A stretch of 60,472 nt of DNA, from positions 17,450-77,921 of the forward strand of contig CAUDNR010003369.1 of NCBI GenBank assembly GCA_958430865.1. Reading direction: 5' to 3'. Made by a program: the position numbers and the translations under genes. This stretch comes from Entrophospora sp. SA101. Lineage: Eukaryota; Glomeromycota; Glomeromycetes; Entrophosporales; Entrophosporaceae. The notes under the pieces were generated by a model. The model saw only the letters and a program-made list of their open reading frames with translations. It was not told the DNA's origin and searched no databases. Of the stretch, positions 34,546 to 45,496 are shown in pieces. Position 1 is the stretch's first letter. Each line of letters opens with the position of its first letter.

Positions 34546-37095
34546 CTAATGAATCTGTATATCTTGTTCTTGTTCCTGACGTAGTTGATCTTGATGTATT
34601 TGTAGATCTTGTTCTTGGTCCTGATGTATTAATTGGTCTTGGTTTAGATCTTGGTGCATCGGTTGGTCTTGATCTTGTTCTTGATGCAATGGTAGTTGTA
34701 GTTGTTTTTGTAATTGATCTCTAGCCTCTCTAGTGCTATTCATTATATTCATAAATATATCTATGTATTTTTTAGGTCCCATTTTAATTTCTACAGCATT
34801 GGTCATATTTCTATCCTCTGCGAACATCTTCATCATTGCTTTGATATCCCTTTGAAGCTTCCTAGATTTTGATCCAGCTATATCTTTCTCACTTGGATCA
34901 ACACAAAGTAAATCATATGGATTATAGGCAGGATCTGGAGTATCAATGGGTGGGCAATCAGAAATTTTACTTTGAAATTCATGACCACGCAATATTATTC
35001 TATGAAATGTTGTCAAATTTCCCCATAAATCCAATACAGGCAGATCATTATAATTCGCTAAAGCCTCACCAGGAAGTTCTTTGAATATGACATTTTCAGT
35101 CATCAGTGGTACACCAAATATTGATAGTGGATCATGTTTACCTTCTCTAAAACGAATGTGAGTATCATCATATTCAGCAAGATTTGTTGAAAACTGGTGA
35201 AATTACTAAAATTTGGATATAACATTACATAACCTCGGAGATATACAAGTTCAATAAAAAACTGTTTCCATGAATTTTTCCAATTATTGGAACGACTATG
35301 AGGAATACTAATGGGTTGAACTTTAAAATTATTATTATCATCCTCCAAGCGATCAATAAGATAATGGTGAAATTCATACCAAATCTCTGGAAAGTAAACA
35401 CCGCCCCAATCACTAGGTGCCTGACAAAGATAAGGTGACCGAACATCATATTTTGTGTTGTTGAATACTTGTTCAGGATAAAATTTTTTATGACCAGAGA
35501 GTGTAAGTTCCATGTGTTTTGGACTGTATAAACTGATACCATACATCCTTTTACTGTGTATCTTATCAGGACCATACTTATACTTTAAAACAATATATTT
35601 TGACCAGATATAATAAAAAGGTGATAATTCAGTATCATCCTCTAGCAAAACTGCATAATCATGATCATTGTATGGGTAATATGCTTCGACTACAGCAGGC
35701 AACAAACCACCTTGACCTACTCTACGTCTGATTTTTTTGAACCATGGTCCCAATTAAATTTATCAGCTAGTTTAACAATATGTGGACTCACACCTTTATC
35801 CATATTAATTGTCAAAGGAATTTCATCACCAAAGTATATAGATGAATTCAATGATTCTAAAAGTCTATTAAAAGAATTAGGTCAATTCTGAGTAAGTATT
35901 TGTAATTGAAACTTTGGTAAATTCCAACCTTCATAAATAATTATAATAAAATAAAAATCAATATTATTATTATAAAAATAAATATAAAATAATAATATTA
36001 ATATATCATGTATAATGGAATACTGACTTTTTAATGCTTCAAAGGACAAATCAGCCATAATATCTACAGCATGAACTATTTCATCTAAAGGTAATTGTAT
36101 TGTAGTAATATTTTTAAATCCATCAGCAGCAATAGTTATTCCATGAATTGCATCACTATCTTCAATCTTTGGATATATTACAACTTCTGGTTTGAAATAA
36201 TGTAGCATACGATTAACACCATAAAGCATTCTGCTCTTTAGGTTTATCTCATCTTGAGTAGGGAAGCTATTTTGAAATTCAGCTTGAATGCTTAAATCAT
36301 AGATTTCAACATTACAATCTGACGAATACTTGATGAATCCTTTCATATTTGAATCGGAGGATTCTTGTGAAAAGTCAGCGAATAATACATTGACCAAGTT
36401 ATCCTTAATCATGGATAATTTACAAAATAATGGCCTAAATGTTTTCCCCTGATCATAACTATCAACCACAAATAGAATCTTATTCAACTGGGAATTCATT
36501 AACAATTTTTCCTTGAAAACTAGAGGATAGCCACGTTCAATGTAATAATTCCATGATTCATCAGTATCAAAATTTGATTTAAGGTCTTTGCATTTCTTTT
36601 GTTGTATTAAATTTCTATCACCCCAAGAATCTTCATCATCATGGTTAGTTGGTAGGATGTAAGAAGGAATGTTTGCATGATATTTGAGTGAAAAAGAAAA
36701 AAAAAAGCCAAAAGGAATTTTTACAGATTCCATATTATTTTCCTGGAACAATATGTGAATCCATTGTTTCTTGAATAGCCATATATTAGTTAACATGTCA
36801 ACTTTTTGAGACAGGTTGATTGATTCAAGATCATCAGGCCATGATTCATGATCAGCAAAACATACTAGGGATTGTTTATTATCTGATCTGTCATCCACTT
36901 CAATATAAGCACCCGTGGTTCCTAAAATAGCATTGTGATACTCTTTTGTATTTGCAGTGTGAACCATGTTTTGAATAAATTTTTTACCCAGTACCACTTC
37001 AGAATCCAAAAAAAGAATGTGTGAAGTTTTTACAGCTTGTGCAACTTCTAACCAGTGTTGTGCAAATGGAACATTGTAACCATATCCACCGATTT
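34546..37095 (-). pseudogene. Glycosyltransferase (GT2-like), broken
   Basis: Minus-strand gene, 3' end at 34546. Pieces in order: 36028 to about 37095 (GGYGYNVPFAQHWLEVAQ, LFLDSEVVLGKKFIQNMVHT; no nucleotide-sugar motif); intron; from 35928 SWNLPKFQLQILTQN-TGA-PNSFNRLLESLN with GDEIPLTINMDKGVSPHIV; then, after a shift in an A7 run near 35745, RRRVGQGGLLPAVVEAYYPY, AVLLEDDTELSPFYYIWSKY, YGISLYSPKHMEL and WGGVYFPEIWYEFHHYL; then, after a shift in a T4 run near 35185, the C-terminal part with LPVLDLWGN and a Gln/Asp-rich tail (34550-34680). LLEDD is the GT2/GT-A type metal motif. The TGA replaces what should be a residue in QN-x-PNS (CGA to TGA is possible). The 5' end is lost at the gap. Both shifts lie in homopolymers, so sequencing error is possible. 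Confidence 0.75.
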
Positions 37096-37157
37096 TTGCA
37101 ACATTTTAGGGCACATTTATAAAAATTTCTAAGGGGTTACTATATAGAATTAGAAGC

Positions 37158-37167
37158 NNNNNNNNNN
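37158..37167. other. Assembly gap (10 N)
   Basis: Ten N bases, a typical scaffold join of unknown true length. The glycosyltransferase loses its 5' end just before it, so the sequences on either side need not be adjacent in the genome. Confidence 1.
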
Positions 37168-40100
37168 TTGCTGCTGAATTTGCTTTAGTCTGCATACTGG
37201 TTGAGCGATAATCTTAAAATAAGTGTGAAGAAAAGAAACGCTTTTGACCTGGCGTAGAATAACCAATATTTAAGCTAGTCTTTTCTTTTAACTATTGTTA
37301 AAAGCCCCAGTCTGGCTCTAAAAAATTTATTATGGGTTAAAAATCGCTTGCTATATGAAAAACGGAGATTTTTTTTTTTTGAAGTGGACGATAATAATTT
37401 TATTTGTGTAACGTTTATATTGAATGACACTTGATCTGCAATGTCCCGCGACTAATATACTTGAACATTATGTCACAAGGAAATTTTGGGGATCAAAAAT
37501 TTAGTGACCAGTCGTAAGCAGTCCAATAATGTGATCATGATTTTACTCAATATCCCTAAAAGTACAATAAATAAACTTATGCTTATTGGCTGATCTGGCT
37601 CAATCCGATTTGTTGAATTTTTAGGCTTTACTTTTTTCTTTAGTTCCAGATAATCGAATTTTAACGTGACCTGATTTGCAAATTGGATTTCTATTTGATG
37701 CATAAAAAAGATCATGACGGGTTCAAACAAAATCTATTGACTGAGTTTAAAACACACGTGTTCGAGTTATTTTTTTACCCGCAGAGAAACTTTTACTTGG
37801 TAATTTAGGGCCAAAGTGTGGAACGCACTTTTTCAAGAATGACACAAAATTAAAGTTCGATCAAAATCTTTTTATTCAGGATTGAGGCACATGTATTCAA
37901 GTTATATTATACTCCCAGAGGATCTTTACGCACCATACAAGTTGTGTTTTTTTTGAGTATCTCATGATCGAAGTTTTGATTCCTGAAACTACTGCTTGTG
38001 TTGATATATTAATGTTTAATAACACCGATTATATGTAATATTTTATTTAGTATATGAGACTAAATATGGCCCCTCAATTAATTGCGACACGTAAAAATTG
38101 AATTGCGGTTGCGGCATATTGATATGAAAATTGAATTGCGGCTAATTGCGGTTCCCATCTTTAGTTCTGATGGTTAATATCTGATCTTTGAGGGACCCAG
38201 ATTTTGTTTGATAATGGTGGTGGAACTTTGTAGGTTGATCCTTAATATTTGAGACAGGATATTATTAATATATAATCCTACTCAGATCCATGGATTGGGT
38301 GAAAAATACACATAAACTTCCTTTTTTAAAAAATTTCTCTTTTTAAACGAAAAAAACATTGCACGAAATTAAATTTGTTTTATTCTTACGTTAATAAAGA
38401 ACTCAAAATCCCAGAAATTATTCCAAAAACATTACTGAAATTGTGGAATCAAGTTCAAAAAAAAATTGCGGCAAGGAAAAAGAGATGTAAAGGATCCAGG
38501 ATTTAGAGTGAGATCTTCTTATGTAGGAAAAATTAATCTCATAATACAGCAATCGTTTGCAGTATAACAAGCTCAATATTTTCAATCCATGAAATATCAA
38601 ATTATTCCACGTTTGAATTTATTATTATAGTGTTAATTAATTAGGAAATCGTGAGATAAAGTCAGTTATTCCACGATCAGCGTCGATCTCATTATTATCA
38701 CAGCTCCGCGTGATAAGCAGATATCTTTGGTTTTCCCGTGAAATTACTATTACATATCAGACTTAATATGGGAATTGGTTTTTAAGCTCCAGAAAAGGAA
38801 ATAGGCTCACTTGACCATCAAAAACTTTCCCATTATCCATTATCACTTGGATAAACACGGGAAGGAGGCTTGGGATTAATATTCAACAAAAATATCAAGG
38901 GCTTATTTCCACTTGTCAAGACATTTTCATTAGGCGATGCATTTTATTTATTTAATGCTTTATAAATTTAAGTCAATGTATTGCTATTTTTTTTATTACT
39001 ATCGCGGTGTCAAGAAAAATTTATAGTGTTGGTGGTGGTAGTGATAATCGTAATGCCATAGATACAAGTTGTAATAAAAAAATAAGATTATTATTATCAT
39101 CATCATTATAACTTGCCCAATATAAATATATTTTGTTAATATTTAACTTATTCCAAATGATCTGATAAAATATACCAAATACAAATAATTTCTATTTTCT
39201 AAAAATAAATAATCAATAATAAAAAAAAAATGATCGCGTAACGGATTGTACACTGTCAGATCGTTCAACCTTTGCAACCTTTAAAAAAAGAAATAAATAT
39301 ATTAATAAATAATTAATAATAAAAAAAAAAAGATCGCGTAACGGATTGCACACTGTCAGATCGTTCAACCTTTGCAACCTTTAAAAAAAGAAATAAATAT
39401 ATTAATATAATCACACATACCTTTAATAATAGCAGTAACATCAGTGCTTGTATCTTGAAATAATTATTTACATTGATATATAAATGTATAAATAAAACCA
39501 TTAATAAAATTTTCTTTTCTTTTAACCTATATATATTACATATTAATAACATCTCCATCAGATCCTTGTAATGCATTAATAAATAAATACTTTTTAATTT
39601 AATCATTACACTTCTAAATATATATAAAAAATAGATGAAATAAAAATTAATGAAGCTAACCTTTAAAAATATTAAAAAAACCAAATTAATTCCATTTTAT
39701 TAATAGCCATTCTTGAAAAGAGTCTGTTACGCGAATTTGGTTTTGTTTGAAATATTAAATAAATTTTGTTTGATACAATCTTCTATTTCATCCAGCAATG
39801 TATATTAAATATATTAATATTATTAGGTAAAATGTTTATTATTATTATGAAAATAATCTTTAAAAAGCAAATTTGAAGTTAATACTTTTCCATAAACAAA
39901 TTATGTAATTTAAAAAAATAAACATTTAAAGAACTTAACTATTGCATTTATTATGAAAAAAATTAAGCCCAGTGAAATTGTGCATGTTATCCAGTTTCTT
40001 AATTTATTATTATTATAGAACTTATAGAACTGGTAGTCCAACTTCATGTTAAGATTATCGCTTAGTGGTATTTGTTTACCCTGGCAAAAAATACATCAAA

Positions 40101-40245
40101 ATAAAGGTTTTTTCATATATTTGTTATTTTTTATGATTCAAGTAACAATTTGATTAAATCAGGCAAGTTTGTGTATGAAAGCGTGATTTTTTTCTTCATT
40201 TTTTCATATAAAATTCCGTGTTGATCAAAAAATTTTTATTAGTGA
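37168..40245. other. Gene-poor region with short repeats
   Basis: No recognisable gene. Contents: TGACACTTGATCTGCAATGTCCCGCGACT at 37425, near-identical to a sequence at 40246; AATTGCGG motifs repeated at 38098-38155; a 100-bp tandem duplication at 39203-39402. The ORFs at 37473, 38418 and 39313 (minus) look fortuitous. Confidence 0.45.
39203..39402. repeat. 100-bp direct tandem duplication
   Basis: The text GATCGCGTAACGGATTGYAC-ACTGTCAGATCGTTCAACCT-TTGCAACCTTTAAAAAAAGA recurs exactly 100 bp apart (39232 and 39332), with flanking AATAAATAAT(C/T)AATAAT also repeated. Two units, with about two or three substitutions. Confidence 0.93.
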
Positions 40246-40289
40246 GTGACACTTGACCCCCTGTAGATCCGCAATGTCCTGCGACTGAT
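40246..40289 (+). repeat. Dispersed repeat just 5' of the next gene
   Basis: TGACACTTGACCCCCTGTAG-ATCCGCAATGTCCTGCGACT lies directly before the ATG at 40290 and resembles 37425-37460. It may be a transposon end or a shared promoter-side repeat of this gene family. Confidence 0.5.
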
Positions 40290-41395
40290 ATGTTAAGTGA
40301 AGAAAAAAAGACTATTGATGATAATGATAGATGTGTAATTGTTGATCTTGTGAATGGAAAGTTACAACGTTGTAAAAATACTATATTTCGTCCTCTTCGT
40401 CAACTTTTGGGTATCTGGGAATTAGATTTTGATGAGGTTAATAAAGCCATCAAAGTGAACCAACCAGATGCGACAGCTCTATTGGGTACATGCTCAAGTC
40501 ACTACAGTTTTGATAATAAAAATCATTTATCACATTTAAAAAACAGTGTTCCTACTCATGACGCATGGATATATAAAAGACGTTGTTTGTTTTGTAATTA
40601 TGATAAATTTTATTATAGTAGAGGAGATGGATGTACACAACATTCTAAGAGCGTTTTAGAACGAAATGTTCATGTACCATGTTGTGGTTTAAAAGTTTGT
40701 CCAGTTTTTGTCGAAAATATTTTTGTGGTTCAACAAATGAAACATATCCACGATATATCTGCACATTATGTTTTGAATCCGAAGGGGGACACAATTACCA
40801 ACAAAAAGGTAGAGGTGTGAAAGCATTGCACACTTGTATTGAAGACCACAATGAAGACAATTCCAAGTCTCTCAAGCTCTTTGGAGAATGGTTACAAAAT
40901 ATTTCAACATCATCTGATCAAATAATTAAAAATTTACTTCTTGAAGAGCTCTCAGTTTCACTTTCAAAATTTTTTAAAAGAAAACAATTGTTACAAACGC
41001 AACCAACTTCTATATCTGATGGTAAATCATTATTACTTAAACACCAATTTGATAAAATCCAAATAATTTTGCTTCGTGAAGTTGAGGAGTCAGTAAGAAA
41101 TCTTTTTATTTTTTTTTATTTGAAATTTATCATAATATAATTAATCATTGTAAATTTGTTAATTATAATTTAGAAAATTTTTATTTCAAGTGGTGAATGC
41201 TTTTTACAAAGCAAAATTCTTCATTAATACAATTAACATAACCCATGAAGAACAACTTAAAGATATCTTCTATCAATTGAGTATTAAAGGCATTTTTGCA
41301 GTTATCCTTATAAAAAAAGATAGCGCATTAAACCATAATGTAAATATGAAAATTTACAAACACCAGTATCAAGATACTACTAAATATGATGGTTA
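40290..41395 (+). pseudogene. Cys-rich repeat-family protein of arbuscular mycorrhizal fungi, frameshifted
   Basis: ATG at 40290 begins MLSEEKKTIDDNDRCVIVDL. A Cys-containing region follows: KLQRCKNTIFRPLRQLLGIW, LGTCSSHYSFDNKNHLSH, YKRRCLFCNYDKFYYSRGDG and VPCCGLKVCP. A one-base shift near 40705 moves the reading into FCRKYFCGSTNETYPRYICT-LCFESEGGHNYQQKGRG, then a helical region (KLFGEWLQNIS) to a GTAAGA donor at 41094. A further piece at 41174-41395 includes ITHEEQLKDIFYQLSIKGIF. The architecture fits an expanded, poorly characterised family with putative zinc ligands. Function unknown. The shift lies next to a T5 run. Confidence 0.5.
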
Positions 41396-41792
41396 GTTTT
41401 TTGATTTAGTATCAATTATGTATGAATAGATTTATTTATTTATTTCATATTAAATGTAATATATGGGGCATGCTGCAACAAAACCGGACAAAGTGAACAT
41501 TAACATAACAAGAAAATCATGGGGGGGGTTAATATTACCATTATGCAACAGAACCATTGTGCTGACGTCTAAATTATCTTCTCTAGATATTTAATAAAAT
41601 TAATTATATATCAAATGGTCTTTTCTTATAGACAAAGATTATGTGCAAGATTAATTAATATTTAATAAAAATTGAATAAAATATATAATAATATTATTAT
41701 TGTTATGTATTACAGATGTAATATAGTAATTTTATATCATTAATGTCATTTCCAATATGTTCTAAAAGTATTGCACCATGGAATTTTTTTTT
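41396..41792. other. Interval downstream of the H2B-like gene
   Basis: AT-rich, with a G9 run at 41521-41529. No gene seen; it includes the 3' flanks of both neighbours. Confidence 0.35.
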
Positions 41793-42788
41793 TTATAAAA
41801 TATAACTTGAATTGCAAATGTTATATCTATCAACAGCTTTCACTCCTTCAAATATTGCATTCCTAGCCAGCTCACCAGGTAAAATTAACTTAATTGCATA
41901 TTGTATATCATGTGAAGTGATTGTTGATCGTTTATTGTAGGCTGCAAGTTTTGAAGCTTCACTGGATATTTTCTCAAACATATCATTGATGAAGTCATTT
42001 AATATTAACATGGATTTGTGAGAAACATCAATGTTAGGATGAACCTTGAAATTATAAATATCGATTAATCTTTTGATTAAATAGTGAATAAATATATAGA
42101 TATTAGTGAATAATATACCTTATTTAATACTTTACGTAAATAGATATTGTAATAGATATAAGTTTCACAACGAGTTTTCTTTTCCTTTTCTATTTTTCCC
42201 AATTAATCTTTGTTGTGAATCTTCTGCTGAATGCTGCGTCATTTCTTCAAATTCCACATTAACATTTGATATATCACCTATTTCTTCGTCCATAACCATA
42301 ACAGAACCATCATCATCATTATAATTATTTATTTTATTGTTAAGTGAGTTTAAATAATCCTGAGTAATATTAATGTTTTCTTGCTCTTCCTCAAAAATAA
42401 CATCAATATTATTTTTATTATCTTCAATAATATCGAGGGTAGTTTCCAACAGATTTTTAAATGTATTCTAAATATATATATCCATTACAAATAAACAAAT
42501 TAACTTGCAATTTCATTTAAAAAGATTGAGACTTGTATGTTCAAAAAGCTGTAATTTACTTACGATCTTGTTTGTAATGGTAGAACTAAAAATAGAACAA
42601 AAATTTTTTTAATCAGTAAACTAGATTGACAAGTTGGTGACAAAAGTAACAAGTTGCATGTAGCAACCATTTTCAAGTTACAATGATCGCAACTACCACA
42701 ATCACCATCATTCTTAAAACACTTACCCTTTTTTTACCAGCTCATTTTCACGTTTGCTTCTTCTTTTTTTGTTGGTGACAGAAAACAT
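41793..42788 (-). CDS. Divergent histone H2B with long acidic N-terminal tail
   Basis: Five exons on the minus strand join in frame: 42727-42788, 42564-42585, 42278-42467, 42119-42189 and 41793-42044, giving 198 residues. Residues 1-28 are basic ([11 protein letters not shown]-like). Residues 29-92 are Asp/Glu/Asn-rich ([29 protein letters not shown]). The H2B fold follows from about 93: [77 protein letters not shown]. Canonical H2B is about 125-140 residues with a Lys-rich tail; this tail is about twice as long and acidic. At the conserved C-terminal ubiquitination Lys (AVTKY in canonical H2B) it reads AVDRY, so Arg (188) replaces Lys. Four introns in a histone gene also point to a variant. 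The third intron (GTGATA...AATAG, 88 nt) also stays open as an ORF if unspliced, so intron retention would give a truncated acidic protein. No duplicate in this window. Confidence 0.85.
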
Positions 42789-43180
42789 TTTGTTTTTTAT
42801 TTTTTAAAAAAAAATAAATAATAATTAACATTATTATTGGCCTTGGTGTTGCACAAGATTTTTTTACGCGAATTGATTTTTTTTTTTTTTTTTTTGGAAA
42901 AATTTATTTGAGTCCAAGATGACAAAATGTGAGTCTCTAAAGAAGACGTGTTAATAACAGAGGCACTATTTTTTATTTGCGTTGTTTTTTTTTGGAATCA
43001 AAATGTGGAGCAGATCATTGCTGGGTAAGTATAAGATTCTTATCAAGATTGTGTATTTTGCTTTTCATAATTGTTATCAATATTAATATTAAATAATAAT
43101 AAATAATTACATGTCAAGGCAGCAATGTTTGATTACAGGAAATTGGCAGGCGTTGAAGCACACATGCTACCTTGAACATT
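42789..43180. other. AT-rich interval upstream of the H2B-like gene
   Basis: Long poly-T run at 42872-42894. No coding frame or RNA gene recognised. Confidence 0.4.
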
Positions 43181-43406
43181 ACAGTCATTCTCTCATCTTC
43201 CTTGTGTACACAAGGCTAATCTGACTGCAAGGCCTTCAAGGATAAATGATGCTGTTAAATTCCAGGGGGGGCGTAAGGCCCTGGAGTTTACCAAGACTGC
43301 ATCAATTGTCAATGACACTTTTACTAATCTTCCCTCACAGCCCAGACCAGAGAAATCTGCTGCCATGTTAGACAAAAAGTTGCCTGCAACGATCCTACTT
43401 CTAGGG
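43181..43406 (+). CDS. Unassigned GC-richer exon-like ORF
   Basis: An open stretch after an acceptor-like ATTACAG at 43176-43182: HLPCVHKANLTARPSRINDA, then VKFQGGRKALEFTKTASIVN and SQPRPEKSAAMLDKKLPA, ending at TAA 43404-43406. GC content and codon use are clearly higher than the surroundings. A frame of similar length is open on the opposite strand (43193-43375). I do not recognise either. It may be a retroelement or transferred fragment. Confidence 0.3.
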
Positions 43407-45287
43407 TAAGGATGGATCTGTGATCAAGTTGCAACTCTGTTGATGAATTGTAGTGCCATGTAAACATCAAAGCAACGAGAATCTGCAACTCGTTTCAAGC
43501 ACAGGGAGGTAATTTACAATTCAGAGCAGGGTTTGTGGCCCCGAAATTGCATTTGGGCTCTGAGTTAGAAGGAAAGCTGCAAAATAGTGTTTGTTTTGTA
43601 TAATTATTTTCCTAAATTCTCTGTTTCTTTAATACTAACCAATTTATAATTTTGGATAGGGGACTGAACAGGGTTTTGCCCAATCAGTCCCCTGTCCTAT
43701 AGATTAAAATCATTATACATCTTTGTCAGCAATATGGCCAACAAGAAAAAAGTCATAAAATGGTTTGGATTTTGGTATGTTATGCTATAAATTAATCATT
43801 CCCATAAATTCACTGTTTCTCTTCAATTTTTATTTGACCAACTGAATTTGTTATTTAAATTAGGGTAGGTTTGTTGGTGAATTGGCATGCCACCAACAAG
43901 AGGACTCAAAACTTGAATCCAAACAACAACCCTCCTGCATCAGAGAATTTTGAACCAGTTGCAGACACTGACTTTATTCTAAAGAGGTATAACACAAAGC
44001 AATCATCACACAAATGCTGATCCTCATCAGTTATCAATGTCCATATGGAAACAGACAAGCTTGGTCTGAGAGGAAGATAAGGGAAAGTTTTGTCCAAAGC
44101 CTTCTGACGTATGGATGGCCTTCACTTATGGGAGAAATTTCACAATTATGAGGGTGTGTGAAAGCACTAATTTGTATGTTTGTGACAGGAAAATTTCAAT
44201 TAAATCTGACCCCTGTGATCAACATCAGATTTATTATTCATAAGGAACCATAATTGATAATCAGAAAAAATAATTTATTTTGTGAACCCCAGAGATCTGG
44301 GTAGACACACATTTATTGTTTAGACTTAAAAAGTTTCATTTCTGCATGGTCTTGGTATTATTTATTATTTGGGTGATGCAATTTTTTGTTATGTCAATGA
44401 CAACATCAAATGTATTTAATAATCATAATAATCATCATGAATATTTAATGGAGCAGGTATTCACAGAAGGAAAGGATTAAATAGCAACAAAAAAGCTAAT
44501 GTTAACAGAATAACGTGATTCATTATGCAATTCAATTTATTTATTTTATTTATTTATATTGTTTATTTTTATATTTATTTATTATGATCATTCCATGTAC
44601 TTATTTGGTTAGAATACGGTTTAAACACGATTTCATGTTTAAACTTGAAATCAAGCATAAACAGGAATCAGGGTTAACATGAAACATACTGTTTGAACTT
44701 GAAATCGTGCTTAAGCAGTATATAAGTAATTAACATGTATAAAAGAGATGAGATTTGGATTTTTTTTGAAGGGAAGATTTTTTTGGAAGTTTTAGGTTTT
44801 AGAAATTTTTGATTTAGATTTCGATCTTAGATTTTAGGTTTGATTTGTTAATAAACAAAAGGTTTCGACCTATATAAAAATCCACATTATTTAATCAATT
44901 AAACCAAAGCTATCTGTTAGCATATTCCTCACTTCATTCTGAAATAAATAAAACTATTTCATTTGCCACCCACTATATATGCTCTCCCACATTAAAATAG
45001 TCCAGTGACACTAAGTTTGTTTTTTATCAATCAAAATATATAATTAATTGTATTTAAGAATTTATTATTTTATTCCACTTTTGTAATGGCATTAGCTTCA
45101 ATAATTCTATTTCCTTAGTATTAATGATTTAATCAATATACAAGTGGTGGTCAATTTAAATGGCATTCATTTTTTTAAATGTGTAAAATTTTTTTAAAAG
45201 ATGTTTTTACAATAATGATTTTTAATATTGTAAAATTTTTTTTGATAAATGAAATCTTTATTAATATTAATAAAAAATCAGGAAACA
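43407..45287. other. Mixed region with a second GC-richer island and a palindromic cluster
   Basis: At about 43880-44020 another open stretch on the plus strand reads HATNKRTQNLNPNNNPPASE then NFEPVADTDFILKRYNTKQ, ending at TGA 44018-44020. At 44610-44730 the words GTTTAAACACGATTTCATG, TTTAAACTTGAAATCAAGC and GTTTGAACTTGAAATCGTGC form a mixed direct/inverted cluster. The rest is AT-rich without a gene. Confidence 0.35.
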
Positions 45288-45479
45288 TGAAATAATTATT
45301 TTTCATGGGGCCAGTTGACCAAATTTTTCAATTTCTCTTCATAAGTTACTGAACAATCATATTTTTTAAATCATTTACTTAAACCTATTCCTGATTCATC
45401 TAAGATTAATTCCATTCATATACTTCAATTTTAAAACAATTATAAAAAAACTACAAAGTGAACATAAAATTATATATAT

Positions 45480-45496
45480 AGGGATAAGTGTATATG
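45480..45496 (+). promoter_or_regulatory. Possible bacterial-style Shine-Dalgarno before the DUF7869-like ORF
   Basis: TATATATATAGGGATAAGTG precedes TATATG. An AGGG lies 10 nt before ATG 45494 (4 nt before GTG 45488), and a TATATATATA run is placed where a -10-like element could be. It is the same in the second copy. This is weak in such AT-rich DNA and is noted only because the ORF behaves like code-4 DNA. Confidence 0.2.

Noticed and set aside
39313..39684. 123-codon minus-strand hydrophobic ORF
   Set aside because: Phe/Leu/Ile/Tyr-rich translation of AT-rich non-coding DNA overlapping the 100-bp tandem repeat. No motif or codon bias.
42165..42449. Stand-alone acidic protein of 94 residues and a frameshifted H2B
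   Set aside because: A GT..AG intron from 42277 to 42190 joins both in frame, so neither a separate gene nor a frameshift is needed.
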